Assembly: GCA_001770785.1 (NCBI GenBank)
Contig: MERZ01000345.1
Span: 1-14,879 of the forward strand
Direction of reading: 5' to 3'
DNA from: Burkholderiales bacterium RIFCSPHIGHO2_12_FULL_61_11
Lineage (GTDB): Bacteria; Pseudomonadota; Gammaproteobacteria; Burkholderiales; Burkholderiaceae_C
DNA length: 14,879 bases
Shown: positions 6,330 to 14,185 of the stretch, piece after piece
How the letters are laid out: each line of letters opens with the position of its first letter
How positions within the stretch are numbered: position 1 is the stretch's first letter
Made by a program: the position numbers and the translations under genes
The notes under the pieces: model-generated
What the model was told of the DNA's origin: nothing
Seen by the model: only the letters and a program-made list of their open reading frames with translations
The model's database searches: none

Positions 6330-7526
6330 ATGAAAACCAAATTCAAATGGGAAGACCCGTTTTTTCTGTCCGAACAACTCAGCGATGACGAGCGCGCCAT
6401 CGTCGAAGCGGCGCATCACTTCTGCCAGGAAAAACTGCAGACGCGGGTGCTGATGGCCGCCCGGCACGAAAAATTCGACCGCGAGATCATGAATGAATTC
6501 GGTGAAATGGGCTTTCTGGGCTCGACCATTGACGGCTACGGCTGCGCCGGACTCAATTACGTGAGCTACGGCTTGGTGGCGCGTGAAGTCGAGCGCGTCG
6601 ACAGCGGCTACCGCAGCGCCATGAGCGTGCAAAGCTCGCTCGTCATGCACCCGATCAATGCCTACGGCAACGACGCCCAGCGCCAGAAATACCTGCCCAA
6701 GCTGGCCACCGGCGAGTCGGTCGGCTGCTTTGGCCTGACCGAGCCGAATCACGGTTCCGACCCGGCCAGCATGATCACGCGCGCCAAGCCGGTGGACGGC
6801 GGCTACCTCATGAAGGGCGCCAAAATGTGGATCACCAACAGCCCGATTGCCGACCTGTTCGTGGTCTGGGCCAAGCTGGAAGACGCCAACGGCAAGGTCG
6901 GCGGCCAGGAAGCGATTCGCGGCTTCATTCTTGAAAAAGGCATGAAAGGCCTGAGCGCGCCCAAGATCGAGGGCAAGATGAGTTTGCGCGCTTCCATCAC
7001 TGGCGAAATTGTGATGGACGATGTGTTTGTTCCCGAAGCCAATCTGCTGCCCAATGTGTCAGGCCTGAAAGGCCCGTTTGGCTGCCTGAACAAGGCACGC
7101 TACGGCATTGCCTGGGGGGTAACGGGCGCTGCTGAGGACTGCTGGCATCGTGCCCGCCAGTACACGCTGGACCGCGTGCAGTTTGGCCGCCCGCTGGCGC
7201 AAACCCAGCTGATTCAAAAGAAACTGGCCGACATGCAGACTGAAATCACGCTGGGCCTGCAAGCCTGCCTGCGCGTCGGTCGCCTGATGGACGAAGGCCG
7301 GGATGCGCCGGAAATGATCTCGCTGATCAAGCGCAACAACTGCGGCAAGGCGCTCGACATTGCCCGCATGGCGCGCGACATGCACGGCGGCAACGGCATT
7401 CACGATGAATACCACGTCATCCGCCACATGATCAACCTGGAAACCGTCAACACCTACGAAGGCACGCATGACGTGCATGCGTTGATTCTCGGCCGGGCGC
7501 AGACCGGACTGCAGGCTTTCTTCTGA
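6330..7526 (+). CDS. gcdH: Glutaryl-CoA dehydrogenase (decarboxylating, FAD)
   Basis: This 398-residue flavoenzyme converts glutaryl-CoA to crotonyl-CoA and CO2, in the breakdown of lysine, tryptophan, glutarate and anaerobic benzoate-type pathways. It is placed as GCDH, not another acyl-CoA dehydrogenase, by [18 protein letters not shown] (R95 matches the carboxylate-binding Arg of GCDH) and [16 protein letters not shown] near the end (catalytic base E377). [13 protein letters not shown] (133-145) is the flavin-site motif. Length equals that of other bacterial GCDHs. The ATG at 6330 follows GAGGA at a long spacing; the frame's earlier start at 6231 lies inside LysR box 2 and is rejected. The divergent lysR gene is its likely regulator. 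The CoA-transferase gene often found next to gcdH is absent here. Confidence 0.95.
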   Translation: MKTKFKWEDPFFLSEQLSDDERAIVEAAHHFCQEKLQTRVLMAARHEKFDREIMNEFGEMGFLGSTIDGYGCAGLNYVSYGLVAREVERVDSGYRSAMSVQSSLVMHPINAYGNDAQRQKYLPKLATGESVGCFGLTEPNHGSDPASMITRAKPVDGGYLMKGAKMWITNSPIADLFVVWAKLEDANGKVGGQEAIRGFILEKGMKGLSAPKIEGKMSLRASITGEIVMDDVFVPEANLLPNVSGLKGPFGCLNKARYGIAWGVTGAAEDCWHRARQYTLDRVQFGRPLAQTQLIQKKLADMQTEITLGLQACLRVGRLMDEGRDAPEMISLIKRNNCGKALDIARMARDMHGGNGIHDEYHVIRHMINLETVNTYEGTHDVHALILGRAQTGLQAFF

Positions 7527-7792
7527 GGTTTCTCAAACTCTTGGGTTCTAGCCGATAAACAGCGGGCGCCTACCGGTTTTACCCTTCCGGTTGAGCGTGA
7601 GTTTCTGCAATGGCGGCCCTCTGCGCGCGGTCTGCTGGCTTCTCGGAAGGTGCTGCGCGAGTAGCGGCGCTTGCAGCAGGCCGCGTCATCCCCCTCTGAC
7701 GGGGGCTCTCCTCACGGATGAATTTCTGCACAGACTTAAGCTGGCTGAAGGTCGCGGGCGGCGGCCCACTTTGTGGCCTTTGCGGGTCCGGG
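7527..7792. other. Intergenic region between gcdH and the tetR promoter
   Basis: I see no supported gene in the 317-bp gap up to 7843. Two overlapping open frames (7591-7908 plus, 7579-8022 minus) run into tetR and match nothing I know. A short CCCCC-TCTGAC-GGGGG hairpin (7690-7705) has no U-tract and is not a clear terminator. No obvious terminator follows gcdH, so some read-through into tetR is possible. Confidence 0.5.
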
Positions 7793-7821
7793 TTGACGCC
7801 TGGAAGGTAAGAAGCTACATT
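7793..7821 (+). promoter_or_regulatory. Candidate sigma70 promoter of tetR-efflux operon
   Basis: TTGACG (7793-7798, 5 of 6 to consensus) is followed after exactly 17 bp by TACATT (7816-7821, 4 of 6). Transcription would start near 7828, giving a leader of only about 16 bases before the tetR ATG. The -10 box overlaps both repeat copy d and the operator palindrome. Confidence 0.6.
7807..7818 (+). repeat. Dispersed repeat, partial copy d, within the tetR promoter
   Basis: GTAAGAAGCTAC is identical to the first 12 bases of copy a (411-422) and differs by one base from copy b. After it the sequence leaves the repeat and enters the TetR operator. A 12-base match could be chance, but the shared left edge and orientation favour a partial copy. 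Confidence 0.4.
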
Positions 7822-7841
7822 ACTAACCAGCCAGTCAGTAA
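7820..7841. promoter_or_regulatory. TetR operator (22-bp imperfect palindrome)
   Basis: Arms TTACTAAC (7820-7827) and GTCAGTAA (7834-7841) flank CAGCCA; 16 of 22 positions are symmetric (TTACTnACnnGCnnGTnAGTAA). It covers the end of the -10 box and the predicted start of transcription and ends two bases before the tetR ATG. This is the standard arrangement for autorepression by TetR-family regulators of efflux operons. Confidence 0.75.
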
Positions 7842-7843
7842 CA

Positions 7844-8539
7844 ATGCCCATTTCCAAATCATTCTGCGAAAAATCCGCCGCATTGAGCGCCAAGCGCGAA
7901 CGCCGTAAAGAGGCTCGCCCGGGCGAGCTGCTCGATGCGGCGCTCGACCTGTTCGTTGAAAAAGGTTTTGCCGCCACCCGCGTGGAAGAAGTCGCCGCGC
8001 GGGCCGGCGTTTCCAAGGGCACGCTGTTTCTTTACTTTCAAAGCAAGGAAGAGCTGTTCAAGGCCGTGGTGTGCGAGAACATTTCCGGCCACCTCAAGGA
8101 ATGGAACGACGAATTTGAAGCCTTTGAAGGCAGCACGACCGAAATGCTGGGTTACTGCATGAACAGTTGGTGGGAACGGGTCGGGGCCACCCGGGCGTCG
8201 GGCTTGAACAAACTGATGGTGAGCGAAGCCAAAAATTTCCCGGACATTGCCGCCTTTTATCAGCAAGAAGTCATTCGGCCCGGCCACGCCCTGATCCGCC
8301 GCATTTTTCAGCGCGGGATCGATCGCGGCGAATTCCGCCAGATGGATCTGGACTACGCCGTTTACAGCGTCGTGGCCCCCATGATCTTCCTGATCCTGGC
8401 CAAACACTCGATGGGCGTTTGCGTTCCGGACAATGTTGCCATGGATCCCGAAAAATACATCGCCGCACAATTGCGCATCATTTTGCATGGCCTGAGCCAA
8501 CCGCCTGAGGCTCAACGCCCCGGGAAGGCAAAAGCATGA
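7844..8539 (+). CDS. TetR/AcrR-family repressor of the adjacent RND efflux operon
   Basis: This 231-residue protein has a TetR_N DNA-binding domain at about residues 26-75 (ELLDAALDLFVEKGFAATRVEEVAARAGVSKGTLFLYFQSKEELF, given here as landmarks EKGFAATRVEEVA and GVSKGTLFLYF). A helical ligand-binding C-terminal domain of the AefR/YbiH type follows. The ATG at 7844 has no Shine-Dalgarno sequence, since the operator fills that space, so translation may be leaderless-like; the first alternative (TTG at 7883) has none either. Its TGA overlaps the next gene's ATG, so it is the first gene of the operon it represses. The inducer is unknown; hydrophobic drugs or membrane-damaging compounds would be typical. 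Confidence 0.9.
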   Translation: MPISKSFCEKSAALSAKRERRKEARPGELLDAALDLFVEKGFAATRVEEVAARAGVSKGTLFLYFQSKEELFKAVVCENISGHLKEWNDEFEAFEGSTTEMLGYCMNSWWERVGATRASGLNKLMVSEAKNFPDIAAFYQQEVIRPGHALIRRIFQRGIDRGEFRQMDLDYAVYSVVAPMIFLILAKHSMGVCVPDNVAMDPEKYIAAQLRIILHGLSQPPEAQRPGKAKA

Positions 8540-9735
8540 AGCGCTGGATCAAGTGGGCGGTGGCCCTTGTCATCGTCCTGCTGGTGGCAGGCGGCGTGCT
8601 GCGCGCGCTCTCGGCGCGCAAGGCCCAGCAGCAGGCGCTGGCCAGCGCCAGCGCGGCCAGGGACCAGGGGCTGGTGGAGCTTGCCGTCACCGACGTCGTG
8701 AAGGCGCAAACCCGCGAAGTGCTGCAGGGCCTGGCGGTATCGGGTTCACTCAAGGCCGTCAATTCCGCCATGGTCAAGGCGCGCGTGGCAGGCGAGCTGC
8801 AGGGCCTGACAGTGCGCGAAGGCGATTTTGTCAAGGCGGGCCAGCTGATTGCCCGCATTGAGGCCAGCGAGTATGCCGCGCGTGTGCGGCAGGCCAGGCA
8901 ACAGGCCCAATCAGCCAAAGCGCAAGTCGACGTGGCGCAACGCCAGTACGACAACAACCAGGCGCTGGTGAACCAGGGCTTCATCTCCAAAACGGCACTG
9001 GACACTTCGCTGGCTAACCTGAATGCCGCGCAGGCCACCTACAGCGCGGCGCTGGCCGCCACCGAGATTGCCACGAAATCGCTCGATGACACCGTGCTGA
9101 AAGCGCCCATCTCGGGCCAGGTGTCGCAGCGGCTGGCGCAGCCCGGCGAGCGCGTCGGCGTGGATGCCAGAATTGTCGAGGTGGTCGACTTGAGCCGGCT
9201 TGAACTGGAGGCCGCCCTGAGCGCGGGCGATGCCATGGAGGTGCGCGTGGGTCAGCGCGCCGAGTTGCAGATTGAAGGCAGCCCGCAAGCCGTCTCGGCC
9301 CAGGTCGTTCGCATCAACCCCAGCGCGCAAGCCGGCAGCCGCAGCGTGCTGGTGTACCTGAGCATTGACAACACCGGCAGCGCCAATGCGCTGCCCTTGC
9401 GCCAGGGCCTGTTCGCCCAGGGCACAATCGGCGCGGCACGGGCATCACGGCTGTCGGTGCCGGTCAGCGCAGTGCGCACCGACAAGCCCGCGCCCTACGT
9501 CCAGACCGTTGAAAACGGGCAAGTGCTTGACCGCGACGTTGAGTCCGGGGCGCGCGGCACGGCGGGCAGCGAAGCGGTGGTCGCCGTCAAGGGGCTGGCC
9601 GAAGGCGCGCTGGTGATACGCGGCGAAATCGGTCGTCTGCGCGAAGGCACCCGGGTCCGGTTTACGCCGATGAGCGCCACGCAGCAGGCCAGCCCATCGG
9701 CGAATGCGCCAGCGCCCGCCAAGCCGGCGCCCTGA
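8536..9735 (+). CDS. RND efflux periplasmic adaptor (membrane-fusion protein)
   Basis: This 399-residue MexA/AcrA/MdtA-like adaptor links the inner-membrane pump to an outer-membrane channel. A single N-terminal membrane segment (residues about 6-26, no lipobox Cys) anchors it. The two halves of the lipoyl-like barrel (about 76-106, ARVAGELQGLTVREGDFVKAG; about 193-222, KAPISGQVSQRLAQPGERV) flank an Ala/Gln-rich alpha-hairpin coiled coil (about 107-190). Beta-barrel and membrane-proximal domains follow, then an Ala/Pro-rich tail. The start overlaps the tetR stop (ATGA) behind a good GGGAAGG site at 8522-8528, indicating translational coupling. The next gene begins 12 bp after its stop. Confidence 0.93.
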   Translation: MKRWIKWAVALVIVLLVAGGVLRALSARKAQQQALASASAARDQGLVELAVTDVVKAQTREVLQGLAVSGSLKAVNSAMVKARVAGELQGLTVREGDFVKAGQLIARIEASEYAARVRQARQQAQSAKAQVDVAQRQYDNNQALVNQGFISKTALDTSLANLNAAQATYSAALAATEIATKSLDDTVLKAPISGQVSQRLAQPGERVGVDARIVEVVDLSRLELEAALSAGDAMEVRVGQRAELQIEGSPQAVSAQVVRINPSAQAGSRSVLVYLSIDNTGSANALPLRQGLFAQGTIGAARASRLSVPVSAVRTDKPAPYVQTVENGQVLDRDVESGARGTAGSEAVVAVKGLAEGALVIRGEIGRLREGTRVRFTPMSATQQASPSANAPAPAKPAP

Positions 9736-9747
9736 AGCCCACCCACG

Positions 9748-12700
9748 ATGTGGTTTACCAAGGTCAGTCTCAAGAATCCGGTATTTGCCACCATGGTCAT
9801 GCTGGCCATCGTGGTGCTCGGGCTTTTCTCCTACCAGCGCATGCAGGTGGACCAGTTCCCCAATGTCGACTTTCCGGTGGTGGTCATCACCACCGATTAC
9901 CCGGGTGCCTCGCCCGAAATCGTTGAAAGCGAAGTCACCCAGAAGATTGAAGAAGGCGTCAATTCGATAGCCGGCATCAGCGCCCTGACCTCGCGCAGCT
10001 ACGAGGGCCAGTCCATCGTCATCATCGAATTCCAGCTTTATGTCGATGGACGCCGGGCCGCCGAAGATGTGCGTGAAAAAATTTCGACCATTCGTCCGAC
10101 CTTGCGCGAAGAGGTCAAAGAGCCGCGCGTCTTGCGCTTTGACCCGGCCAGCCGCGCCATCTGGTCGGTCGCGGTGTTGCCCGATGCCAGCAAAGGCAAG
10201 CAAATGGACGCGGTGGAACTGACCAGCTGGGCCGACCAGGTGCTGAGAAAGCGCCTTGAAAACGTCCGTGGCGCGGGTTCGGTCACGCTGGTGGGGGCTA
10301 CCCGCCGCGAGATCAACATCTACCTCAATCCGCAAGCCCTGGAGTCATTCGGCATCACGGCCGAGCAGGTCGTCAACGCGGTGCGCAGCGAAAACCAGGA
10401 CTTGCCGGTAGGCGCCATCCGCTCGCTGACCCAGGAGCGCGTGGTCAAAATCGATGCCCGCATGAAGCGGCCCGAAGACTTTGGCCGGATCATCGTGGCG
10501 CGCAAGAGCCTGGCATCGGGCGGCAGTACGGCCATCACCGTGAGCCAGCTCGCCCGCATTGCCGACGGTGCCCAGGAACTCGACAGCCTGGCGCTTTTCA
10601 ACGGCCAGCGCACCTTGCTGCTGAGTGTGCAAAAAGCCCAGGATGAAAACACCATCGGCGTGGTCGACGGGCTGAACCAGGCCATCGCAGAAATGCAGCC
10701 GCTGCTGCCCCCAGGCGCGCGCCTTGAGCTGATTGCCGACGGCTCGCGGCCGATTCGCGTGGCGGTTGAAAACGTCCGCCGCACGCTGCTGGAAGGCGCG
10801 CTGCTGACGGTGCTGATCGTGTTTTTGTTTCTCAATTCATGGCGCTCCACGGTCATCACTGGGGTGACGCTGCCGATTTCCATCATCGGCACTTTCCTCT
10901 TCATGAACCTGTTCGGTTTCACCATCAACATGATCACGCTGATGGCGCTGTCGCTGTGCGTGGGCCTGCTGATTGATGATGCGATTGTGGTGCGCGAGAA
11001 CATTGTGCGGCATGTGCAGATGGGCAAAACGCCCTACCAGGCTTCGCTCGATGGCACGCAGGAAATTGGCCTGGCCGTGCTGGCCACCACTTTTTCCATC
11101 GTCGCGGTGTTTCTGCCGATTGGTTTCATGGGCGGCATCATCGGCAAGTTTTTCCACGAGTTCGGCATCACGATTGTGGCGGCCGTGCTGATCTCGATGT
11201 TTGTCAGCTTCACGCTGGACCCGATGCTGTCCAGCCTCTGGCACGACCCATCCATTGAAGCGCAGGGCAAGCACCGTGCGCCAGTCAGCTTCTACGACAA
11301 AAGCATAGGCCGCGTGACCGGCTGGTTTGACCACGCCACTGAATCCCTCAGCCACACGTATCAGGGCATCTTGCGCTGGTCGCTGGTTCACAAACTCGCC
11401 ACTCTGGCGCTCGCCGTGGTGATTTTTGCGACCAGCATTGTCATGGTGCCCTTGCTGGGCACAGAGTTTGTCCCCAAGGCCGACTTTTCGGAAACCTCGC
11501 TCAACTTTTACACGCCAGTGGGCTCCTCGCTGGAAACCACTGAAGCCAAAGCGCGGCAAGTTGAAGCCATCTTGCGCGAGTTTCCCGAGGTGAAGTACAC
11601 GCTGGCCACCCTCAACACCGGCAACGCGCCTGGCAAGATGTCGGCCAGCGTGTATGTGCGCCTGGTCGACCGCAAGGAACGCACGCGCAACGTGGATGAG
11701 ATGTCGGGCGTGCTGCGCGAGCGGCTCAAGCAGGTGCCTGGCATTACCGTCACCCACGTCGGTCTGCTCGACGCGGTGGGCGGCAACAAGCAGGTCGAGT
11801 TTTCACTGCAGGGCCCGGACCTGAAGGAGCTCGAGCGCTTGAGCCGCCTCATCACTGAAAAAATCCGGCACATCCCCGGCCTGGTGGACCTGGACTCCAG
11901 CAGCAAGGCGGACCAGCCAGTGATTGAAGTGGCCGTGCGGCGCGATGCCGCCTCTGATCTGGGACTGTCGGTGGCGCAGATTGCCGCTTCGCTGCGCACG
12001 CTGGTGGCGGGGCAAACCGTGGGCAACTGGCGCGCGCCCGACGACCAGACCTACGATGTCAATGTGCGCCTCGCGCCCGAGGCCCGCAACTCGGCGCAGG
12101 ACCTGGAGCGCCTGCCTTTTACCAGCAGCGCCCTGGGCAGCAACGCCGACGGTTCCGCGCGCATTGTGCGGCTCAGCCAGGTCGCCAGCGTGAAGGCCGC
12201 CACCGGTCCGAACCAGATCAACCGGCGCGACCTCGCGCGCGAAGTCGCCATCAACGGCAATGTCTACAACCGATCGGCCGGCGAAGTGTCCAACGACATC
12301 AAGGCGGTGCTGGAAGGCTTTCATTTTCCGCCGGGCTACCGCTACCAGTTCAGCGGCTCCGCCAAAAACATGGCGGAATCGTTTGGCTACGCCATCTCGG
12401 CGCTGGTGATGGCCGTCTTGTTCATCTACATGATTCTGGCCAGCCAGTTCAAGAGCTTTTTACAGCCGATGGCGCTGATGACCTCGCTGCCGCTGACGCT
12501 GATCGGGGTGGTGCTGGCCTTGCTGCTGTTTGGCTCCACGCTGTCAATGTTCTCCATCATCGGGATCGTCATGCTGATGGGCCTGGTCACCAAGAATGCC
12601 ATCTTGCTGGTCGATTTCGCCATCCGCATGCGCGAGCAAGGGATGGAGCGCAGCGAAGCCTTGCTGGAAGCGGCCAAGGTCAGGCTGCGCCCTATCCTGA

Positions 12701-12966
12701 TGACCACGCTGGCGATGATTTTCGGCATGATGCCGCTGGCCTTTGCCCTGACCGAGGGTTCGGAGCAGCGCGCCCCCATGGGCCAGGCCGTCATTGGCGG
12801 CGTCATCACCTCCTCGCTGCTGACGCTGGTGGTAGTGCCGGTAACCTACTGCTACATGGACGATCTGGCCCAGTGGTTCAAACGCCTGTTCGGCAAGAAA
12901 GCGCACGCTGGCGCGCCGGCTCAAGCGGACGAGGCCAGCGCAAACAGCGCCACGCGCCACGTCTAA
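9748..12966 (+). CDS. RND multidrug efflux pump, inner-membrane permease (HAE-1/AcrB-MdtB type)
   Basis: This 1072-residue proton-driven pump has the duplicated RND plan: TM1 (about 10-28), large periplasmic loop, TM2-7 (about 345-550), second loop, and TM8-12 (about 875-1040). The proton relay is intact: D410-D411 in [13 protein letters not shown] and K949 in [14 protein letters not shown], matching AcrB D407/D408 and K940. The drug-efflux HAE-1 family fits better than the heavy-metal family because of the GASPEIVE and [10 protein letters not shown] motifs and the absence of a metal-family signature. The short cytoplasmic C-terminal tail is charged and Ala-rich. The ribosome-binding site is weak, so coupling with the upstream adaptor gene is likely. 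Substrates cannot be predicted. Confidence 0.95.
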   Translation: MWFTKVSLKNPVFATMVMLAIVVLGLFSYQRMQVDQFPNVDFPVVVITTDYPGASPEIVESEVTQKIEEGVNSIAGISALTSRSYEGQSIVIIEFQLYVDGRRAAEDVREKISTIRPTLREEVKEPRVLRFDPASRAIWSVAVLPDASKGKQMDAVELTSWADQVLRKRLENVRGAGSVTLVGATRREINIYLNPQALESFGITAEQVVNAVRSENQDLPVGAIRSLTQERVVKIDARMKRPEDFGRIIVARKSLASGGSTAITVSQLARIADGAQELDSLALFNGQRTLLLSVQKAQDENTIGVVDGLNQAIAEMQPLLPPGARLELIADGSRPIRVAVENVRRTLLEGALLTVLIVFLFLNSWRSTVITGVTLPISIIGTFLFMNLFGFTINMITLMALSLCVGLLIDDAIVVRENIVRHVQMGKTPYQASLDGTQEIGLAVLATTFSIVAVFLPIGFMGGIIGKFFHEFGITIVAAVLISMFVSFTLDPMLSSLWHDPSIEAQGKHRAPVSFYDKSIGRVTGWFDHATESLSHTYQGILRWSLVHKLATLALAVVIFATSIVMVPLLGTEFVPKADFSETSLNFYTPVGSSLETTEAKARQVEAILREFPEVKYTLATLNTGNAPGKMSASVYVRLVDRKERTRNVDEMSGVLRERLKQVPGITVTHVGLLDAVGGNKQVEFSLQGPDLKELERLSRLITEKIRHIPGLVDLDSSSKADQPVIEVAVRRDAASDLGLSVAQIAASLRTLVAGQTVGNWRAPDDQTYDVNVRLAPEARNSAQDLERLPFTSSALGSNADGSARIVRLSQVASVKAATGPNQINRRDLAREVAINGNVYNRSAGEVSNDIKAVLEGFHFPPGYRYQFSGSAKNMAESFGYAISALVMAVLFIYMILASQFKSFLQPMALMTSLPLTLIGVVLALLLFGSTLSMFSIIGIVMLMGLVTKNAILLVDFAIRMREQGMERSEALLEAAKVRLRPILMTTLAMIFGMMPLAFALTEGSEQRAPMGQAVIGGVITSSLLTLVVVPVTYCYMDDLAQWFKRLFGKKAHAGAPAQADEASANSATRHV

Positions 12967-13028
12967 AATAAGGGCTTCTCTCGATGCCGTCCTTTTCATT
13001 TCTTCCACTCAACAACAACAGGTCCAAC

Positions 13029-13718
13029 ATGAACTACGAACAAGCCCGTTTCAACATGATCGAGCAGCAAATCCGCCCCTGGGAAGTGCTGGACAGCCAG
13101 GTCCTTTCACTGCTCGCCCTGGTCAGGCGCGAGGACTTTGTTCCGCCGGCCTACAAGGCGCTGGCGTTTGTGGACATGGAAATTCCCTTGCCGCCGCAGC
13201 AAAACCCCAGCCAGTGCATGCTGTCTCCCAAAGTAGAAGCGCGCATTCTGCAGGATCTGGCCGTCCAAAAGCATGAAAAAGTGCTGGAAATCGGCACTGG
13301 CTCGGGTTACATGGCAGCCCTGCTGGCGCACCGCGCGCAGCAGGTCATCACGCTTGAAATTGAGCCCACGCTGGCCCAGAGCGCCCGTGAAAACCTGCAA
13401 AAAGCCGGCATCTACAACTGTGAAGTGCGCATCGGCGATGGCGCCGCCGACCTGGCATCGGCAGCGGCAGGCAATGACCCGCTGCAGGGGCCGTTTGACG
13501 TGATTGCCCTCAGCGGCTCAGTCGCCGAGATTCCGGCGGCGCTGCTGTCCCGGCTCAAGATTGGCGGGCGCCTGAGCGCCATCGTCGGCTTTGAACCGAT
13601 GATGCGCGCCACCCTGGTCACGCGCGTGGCTGAGAGCGCCTGGCGCACGACGCAGGCCTGGGACACCGTGGCGCCGCGACTGCTCAATTTCCCCGAGCCT
13701 TCGAAGTTCGACTTCTGA
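13029..13718 (+). CDS. Protein-L-isoaspartate O-methyltransferase-like SAM enzyme
   Basis: This 229-residue protein has the PCMT fold signature: an N-terminal MIEQQIRPWEVLD segment, SAM motif I VLEIGTGSGYMAALL (residues 85-99), motif II ITLEIEP and motif III-like GPFDVIALSG. The loop that in true PCMTs reads GQTISQP is replaced by QNPSQCMLSPK (58-68), so isoaspartyl repair activity is uncertain. This divergent type is common upstream of rhodanese and tolC genes in beta-proteobacteria. The ATG at 13029 is preferred over 12984 because family similarity begins with MNYEQAR, although only AGG lies upstream. It starts 62 bp after the pump gene and 26 bp before the rhodanese gene, so it may be in a separate short operon. 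Confidence 0.85.
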   Translation: MNYEQARFNMIEQQIRPWEVLDSQVLSLLALVRREDFVPPAYKALAFVDMEIPLPPQQNPSQCMLSPKVEARILQDLAVQKHEKVLEIGTGSGYMAALLAHRAQQVITLEIEPTLAQSARENLQKAGIYNCEVRIGDGAADLASAAAGNDPLQGPFDVIALSGSVAEIPAALLSRLKIGGRLSAIVGFEPMMRATLVTRVAESAWRTTQAWDTVAPRLLNFPEPSKFDF

Positions 13719-13744
13719 AATTCATCGTCTCAAAGCCTGTGCTG

Positions 13745-14107
13745 ATGATTTCTCAATTGAGTCCTGCTGATTTCAAGGTCTGGCGCGACAGCGCCCGCGC
13801 TGCGATGCCCGCGGCCCTGCCGGTGGTGCTCGATGTGCGCGAACCCTGGGAGTTGCAGACGGCATGGGTGAAGGAAGATGGTTTCATGCTGGTCCACATC
13901 CCCATGCGCGAGATTGCGGCGCGCCTCGCCGAACTGCAGGTCAGCCACGGCACCAGCCATTCCATCGCATGCCTGTGCCACCACGGCATGCGCAGCCAGC
14001 AGGTGGCCAATTATTTGGCGCAAAGCGGCTTTACCAAAGTGGTCAACCTGCGGGGTGGCATTGACGCCTGGTCGCAGCAGGTGGATCCCTCGGTGCCGCT
14101 TTACTGA
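13745..14107 (+). CDS. Rhodanese-like sulfurtransferase
   Basis: This 120-residue single-domain rhodanese has the entry motif LDVREPWEL (29-37), the HIPM segment (51-54) and an active-site loop CHHGMRS with the expected cysteine at C78, followed by LRGGIDAWS near the end. Such proteins move sulfane sulfur from thiosulfate or persulfides to acceptors in the cytoplasm; the partner here is unknown. The ATG at 13745 is chosen; a GTG at 13739 in the same frame would add two residues. It sits between the methyltransferase and tolC genes, an arrangement often seen in Burkholderiales. Confidence 0.9.
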   Translation: MISQLSPADFKVWRDSARAAMPAALPVVLDVREPWELQTAWVKEDGFMLVHIPMREIAARLAELQVSHGTSHSIACLCHHGMRSQQVANYLAQSGFTKVVNLRGGIDAWSQQVDPSVPLY

Positions 14108-14185
14108 GGCGCCGCGGATTTCACCGCTTGATTTTGTTTTGCTGATTCGTTCACTCGTTAAACCATCCATTCCTTCCGGACCCTT

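Noticed and set aside
7690..7705. CCCCC/GGGGG hairpin after gcdH as a terminator
   Set aside because: The stem is only 5 bp, it lies about 160 bp from the gcdH stop, and no T-run follows.
7591..7908. 105-codon plus-strand frame between gcdH and tetR
   Set aside because: It runs through the tetR promoter and start in another frame and shows no similarity that I recognise.
7579..8022. 147-codon minus-strand frame upstream of and into tetR
   Set aside because: It overlaps the TetR DNA-binding domain and the operator, has no ribosome-binding site or known domain, and part of it is Pro/Ala/Arg-rich. A small gene at 7579-7840 cannot be fully excluded.
10837..11757. 306-codon minus-strand open frame inside the RND pump gene
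   Set aside because: This is a typical high-GC antisense frame, His/Arg/Gln-rich, opposite a strongly conserved pump.
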